10,676 nt of DNA, from NCBI GenBank assembly GCA_030432455.1, contig JAUIHC010000069.1:1-10676 (forward strand). Reading direction: 5' to 3'. Origin of the DNA: Phycisphaerae bacterium (GTDB lineage: Bacteria; Planctomycetota; Phycisphaerae; Phycisphaerales; SM1A02). Below the pieces are notes generated by a model. It made no database searches, had not been told where the DNA came from, and saw nothing but the letters and a program-made list of their open reading frames with translations. Positions 9,487 through 10,676 of this stretch are shown here, piece by piece. A program made the translations under genes and the position numbers. Numbering within the stretch: position 1 is the first letter of the stretch; each line of letters begins with the position of its first letter.

Positions 9487-9492
9487 TACACT
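9487..9492 (+). promoter_or_regulatory. Possible -10 box of the tRNA-Arg gene
   Basis: TACACT (4 of 6 to TATAAT) stands 14 nt before the mature tRNA 5' end in otherwise GC-rich DNA. No convincing -35 is seen. Confidence 0.35.
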
Positions 9493-9506
9493 CTCCGGCT
9501 TCCCGA

Positions 9507-9579
9507 GCGCGCGTAGCTCAATGGATAGAGCATCGGTCTTCGGAACCGAGGGTTGGGGGTTCGAGTCCCTCCGCGCGTG
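9507..9579 (+). tRNA. tRNA-Arg (anticodon UCG)
   Basis: It folds as a complete 73-nt cloverleaf. The acceptor is GCGCGCG (9507-9513) with CGCGCGT (9572-9578, a G-U at the end pair). TA at positions 8-9 is followed by a D stem GCTC/GAGC. The anticodon stem is TCGGT/ACCGA with loop CTTCGGA, so the anticodon is UCG (9540-9542). The variable loop has 5 nt, and the T arm is GGGGG/CCCTC with loop TTCGAGT. The discriminator is G9579, followed by CCT, so the terminal CCA is not encoded. It should decode CGA and, by wobble, neighbouring CGN arginine codons. Confidence 0.95.
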
Positions 9580-9585
9580 CCTTCC

Positions 9586-9620
9586 CGCCCCCGGCGTCCT
9601 CACGACGCCGGGGGCGTTGT
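9586..9620 (+). terminator. Terminator after tRNA-Arg
   Basis: CGCCCCCGGCGTC (9586-9598) pairs perfectly with GACGCCGGGGGCG (9604-9616): 13 bp, 5-nt loop CTCAC. The tail is TTGTCATT. It begins 7 nt after the tRNA. Confidence 0.8.
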
Positions 9621-9665
9621 CATTCGGGGAGCCCTCTGCCGGTCGGACGGCGGGCGACTCTTCAT

Positions 9666-9671
9666 TAGAAT
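9666..9671 (+). promoter_or_regulatory. -10 box placed for a leaderless transcript
   Basis: TAGAAT (5 of 6 to TATAAT) lies in a small AT-rich patch and ends 6 nt before ATG 9678. Transcription would start at or next to the A of the start codon. No ribosome site is present, which fits leaderless translation. No clear -35 is seen. Confidence 0.5.
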
Positions 9672-9677
9672 GACCGC

Positions 9678-9977
9678 ATGACCTCTGGAAAGGACCGACG
9701 AGACTGGCCCGTTCGGATCGTCGATCTCCACGATCCCAGTGCGACGGAGAGTCTGGCGGCGGCGGATCGTCGCTGGTGGATGTCACGCCCCCCCGAGGAG
9801 CGGATGGCCGCCCTCGACCGGATTCGCTTTGAGCATGACGGCCCCCAACCAAGACTGGCTCGAGTGGCTCGAGTCGTCTCTCTGAAGGATCAGCGTCCCG
9901 CGCGCCCCCAGAACCAGCCTGCGAACCCGGATTCGATCGAAGCGACCCGACCTGACCAGAGCGGCGCCGACGCCTGA
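9678..9977 (+). CDS. Small conserved-looking hypothetical protein
   Basis: 99 aa, function not known. The core WPVRIVDLHDPSATESLAAA, then WWMSRPPEERMAALDRIRFE, then RLARVARVVSL resembles a loose group of small bacterial proteins with a W/Y-x2-(S/T)-x-(T/P)-PEER-(L/M)-x3-(E/D)-x-(I/L)-R pattern and a C-terminal RV-x-RVV segment, some of which sit beside nucleotidyltransferase-type genes in possible toxin-antitoxin pairs. No such partner is here: a tRNA terminator precedes it and RNase D converges on it 19 nt after its stop. The last 30 residues are polar, Pro/Gln/Asp-rich and probably disordered. The gene appears leaderless, with a -10-like box just upstream. Codon positions and the promoter support it being real; the family resemblance is from memory and weak. 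Confidence 0.65.
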   Translation: MTSGKDRRDWPVRIVDLHDPSATESLAAADRRWWMSRPPEERMAALDRIRFEHDGPQPRLARVARVVSLKDQRPARPQNQPANPDSIEATRPDQSGADA

Positions 9978-9996
9978 CCGCACCGCCCCCCGCCGC

Positions 9997-10676
9997 TCAC
10001 CCTCTGCCGCGGGTCAGCCGTCCGTCCTTCCAGCCGAGTTCGAGGCTCGCCTCGCCGATGAGAAAGGCTTCGAGCCACGCGCCCGCGGCGTCGTGACGCC
10101 ACGACTCGGGGTCGAAGAGCGGCTCGTCGGTCGCGCCGGCCTGACGCTCGAGGTACCAGCGGGCGAGTTCGCCGCGGCTGGTCATGAGGCTCGGGGCGAT
10201 GTGGTCGGCGAGGCATCGCAGACTCAGCGCCGACCAGAGGGCGTCGATCCGCATGCGGTCCTCGGCGGTCTCCTCGCGGGTTCGGGTCGTCTCGAGCGGC
10301 TGCATCGGGCCTTCGAGCGCCTCGCGGATCGCCGTCGCGATGCGGTCGCCGTGCTCGGCCGCGAGTCGTCGGCCGACGTTGCGACAGGCGGCCACCGCGG
10401 CGGCGTCCTGCGGGAGCGATCGCGCGAGGTCGTTGACCGCCTCGTCGCTCATCGCGACGCGGTGCGGCAGGTCCGCTTCCCTGGCGATCTCGTGACGCAG
10501 CTCGACGATCGCCCGCAGCACGGTCGCGGTCTTCGCCTTGAGGCGCGATCCCTTCATGATGCGACGGATCTGCTTCTCCGCATCGAACTGGCCCACATGG
10601 CGGCGACGCGACTCGTCGCACTCCCGCATCGCCCATTCGAGCCGACCGGTGGCCTCCAGTCCTTCCCGGATCCTCG
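9997..10676 (-). CDS. rnd: Ribonuclease D, C-terminal part (start outside window)
   Basis: 226 residues are visible and the frame continues past the window edge, so the DEDD exonuclease domain is outside. RNase D trims tRNA 3' ends and other structured RNAs. The visible start (EGLEATGRLEWAMRECDESR) matches the helix that follows the exonuclease domain. It is followed by an HRDC domain: KGSRLKAKTATVLRAIVELR, HEIAREADLPHRVAMSDEAV, NDLARSLP, then NVGRRLAAEHGDRIATAIRE. A second helical unit (LADHIAPSLMTSRGELARWY through AWLEAFLIGEASLELGW) fits the last domain of the family. An internal ATG at 10629 is not the true start, because the matching sequence continues upstream of it. The DEDD motifs cannot be checked here. 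The tRNA gene nearby is probably coincidental. Confidence 0.85.
   Translation of the reverse strand, partial: RIREGLEATGRLEWAMRECDESRRRHVGQFDAEKQIRRIMKGSRLKAKTATVLRAIVELRHEIAREADLPHRVAMSDEAVNDLARSLPQDAAAVAACRNVGRRLAAEHGDRIATAIREALEGPMQPLETTRTREETAEDRMRIDALWSALSLRCLADHIAPSLMTSRGELARWYLERQAGATDEPLFDPESWRHDAAGAWLEAFLIGEASLELGWKDGRLTRGRG

Noticed and set aside
9507..9977. tRNA gene followed by a small orphan gene, as at the edge of an integrated element.
   Set aside because: No integrase, no repeat of the tRNA 3' end and no composition shift are visible in the window.

Overview
The window is very GC-rich bacterial DNA, densely coded on both strands. It most resembles a planctomycete of the Phycisphaerae type. 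The clues are two exported proteins ending in a dockerin-like tail (DLNGDG...GADxGxLLxxW) typical of that group, an FG-GAP protein with calcium loops, an ECF sigma factor beside a TPR-CHAT protein, and scarce classical promoters. The lineage call is inference; no 16S or other marker gene is present.

Left part (1-5806, + strand): the tail of a gene that may encode an MnmE-like GTPase, then an ECF sigma factor (217-774). A 116-bp gap holds a hairpin and a candidate promoter motif. An apparently translationally linked set follows: a 197-aa companion protein (891-1484), a 939-aa TPR-CHAT caspase-like protease with an intact His/Cys pair (1481-4300, ATGA overlap), and a secreted subtilisin-family S8 protease with an intact Asp/His/Ser triad (4313-5806).

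Middle (5807-8579): a second gap carries the same 9-mer found before the companion gene (CGTATCAGG, at a similar distance from the start codon). It precedes an 821-aa secreted FG-GAP protein (5917-8382) built from two duplicated seven-blade beta-propellers joined by a Cys-rich linker. Two hairpins follow it, in the convergent space before fabI.

Right part (8580-10676): fabI (enoyl-ACP reductase, - strand), a tRNA-Arg(UCG) with a strong terminator, a small apparently leaderless gene (9678-9977), and the C-terminal part of ribonuclease D (- strand, running off the window end). These are ordinary housekeeping genes apart from the small one.

Working model (inference): the sigma factor, companion, TPR-CHAT protease, S8 protease and probably the FG-GAP protein form one regulated module. 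The CHAT protease may act on a partner in the cytoplasm to control sigma-dependent expression, while the S8 protease and the propeller protein act outside the cytoplasm through a shared C-terminal tail. The arrangement recalls type III-E CRISPR loci, where a TPR-CHAT protease cleaves Csx30 and so affects an associated RpoE-like sigma factor, but no CRISPR component is present here.
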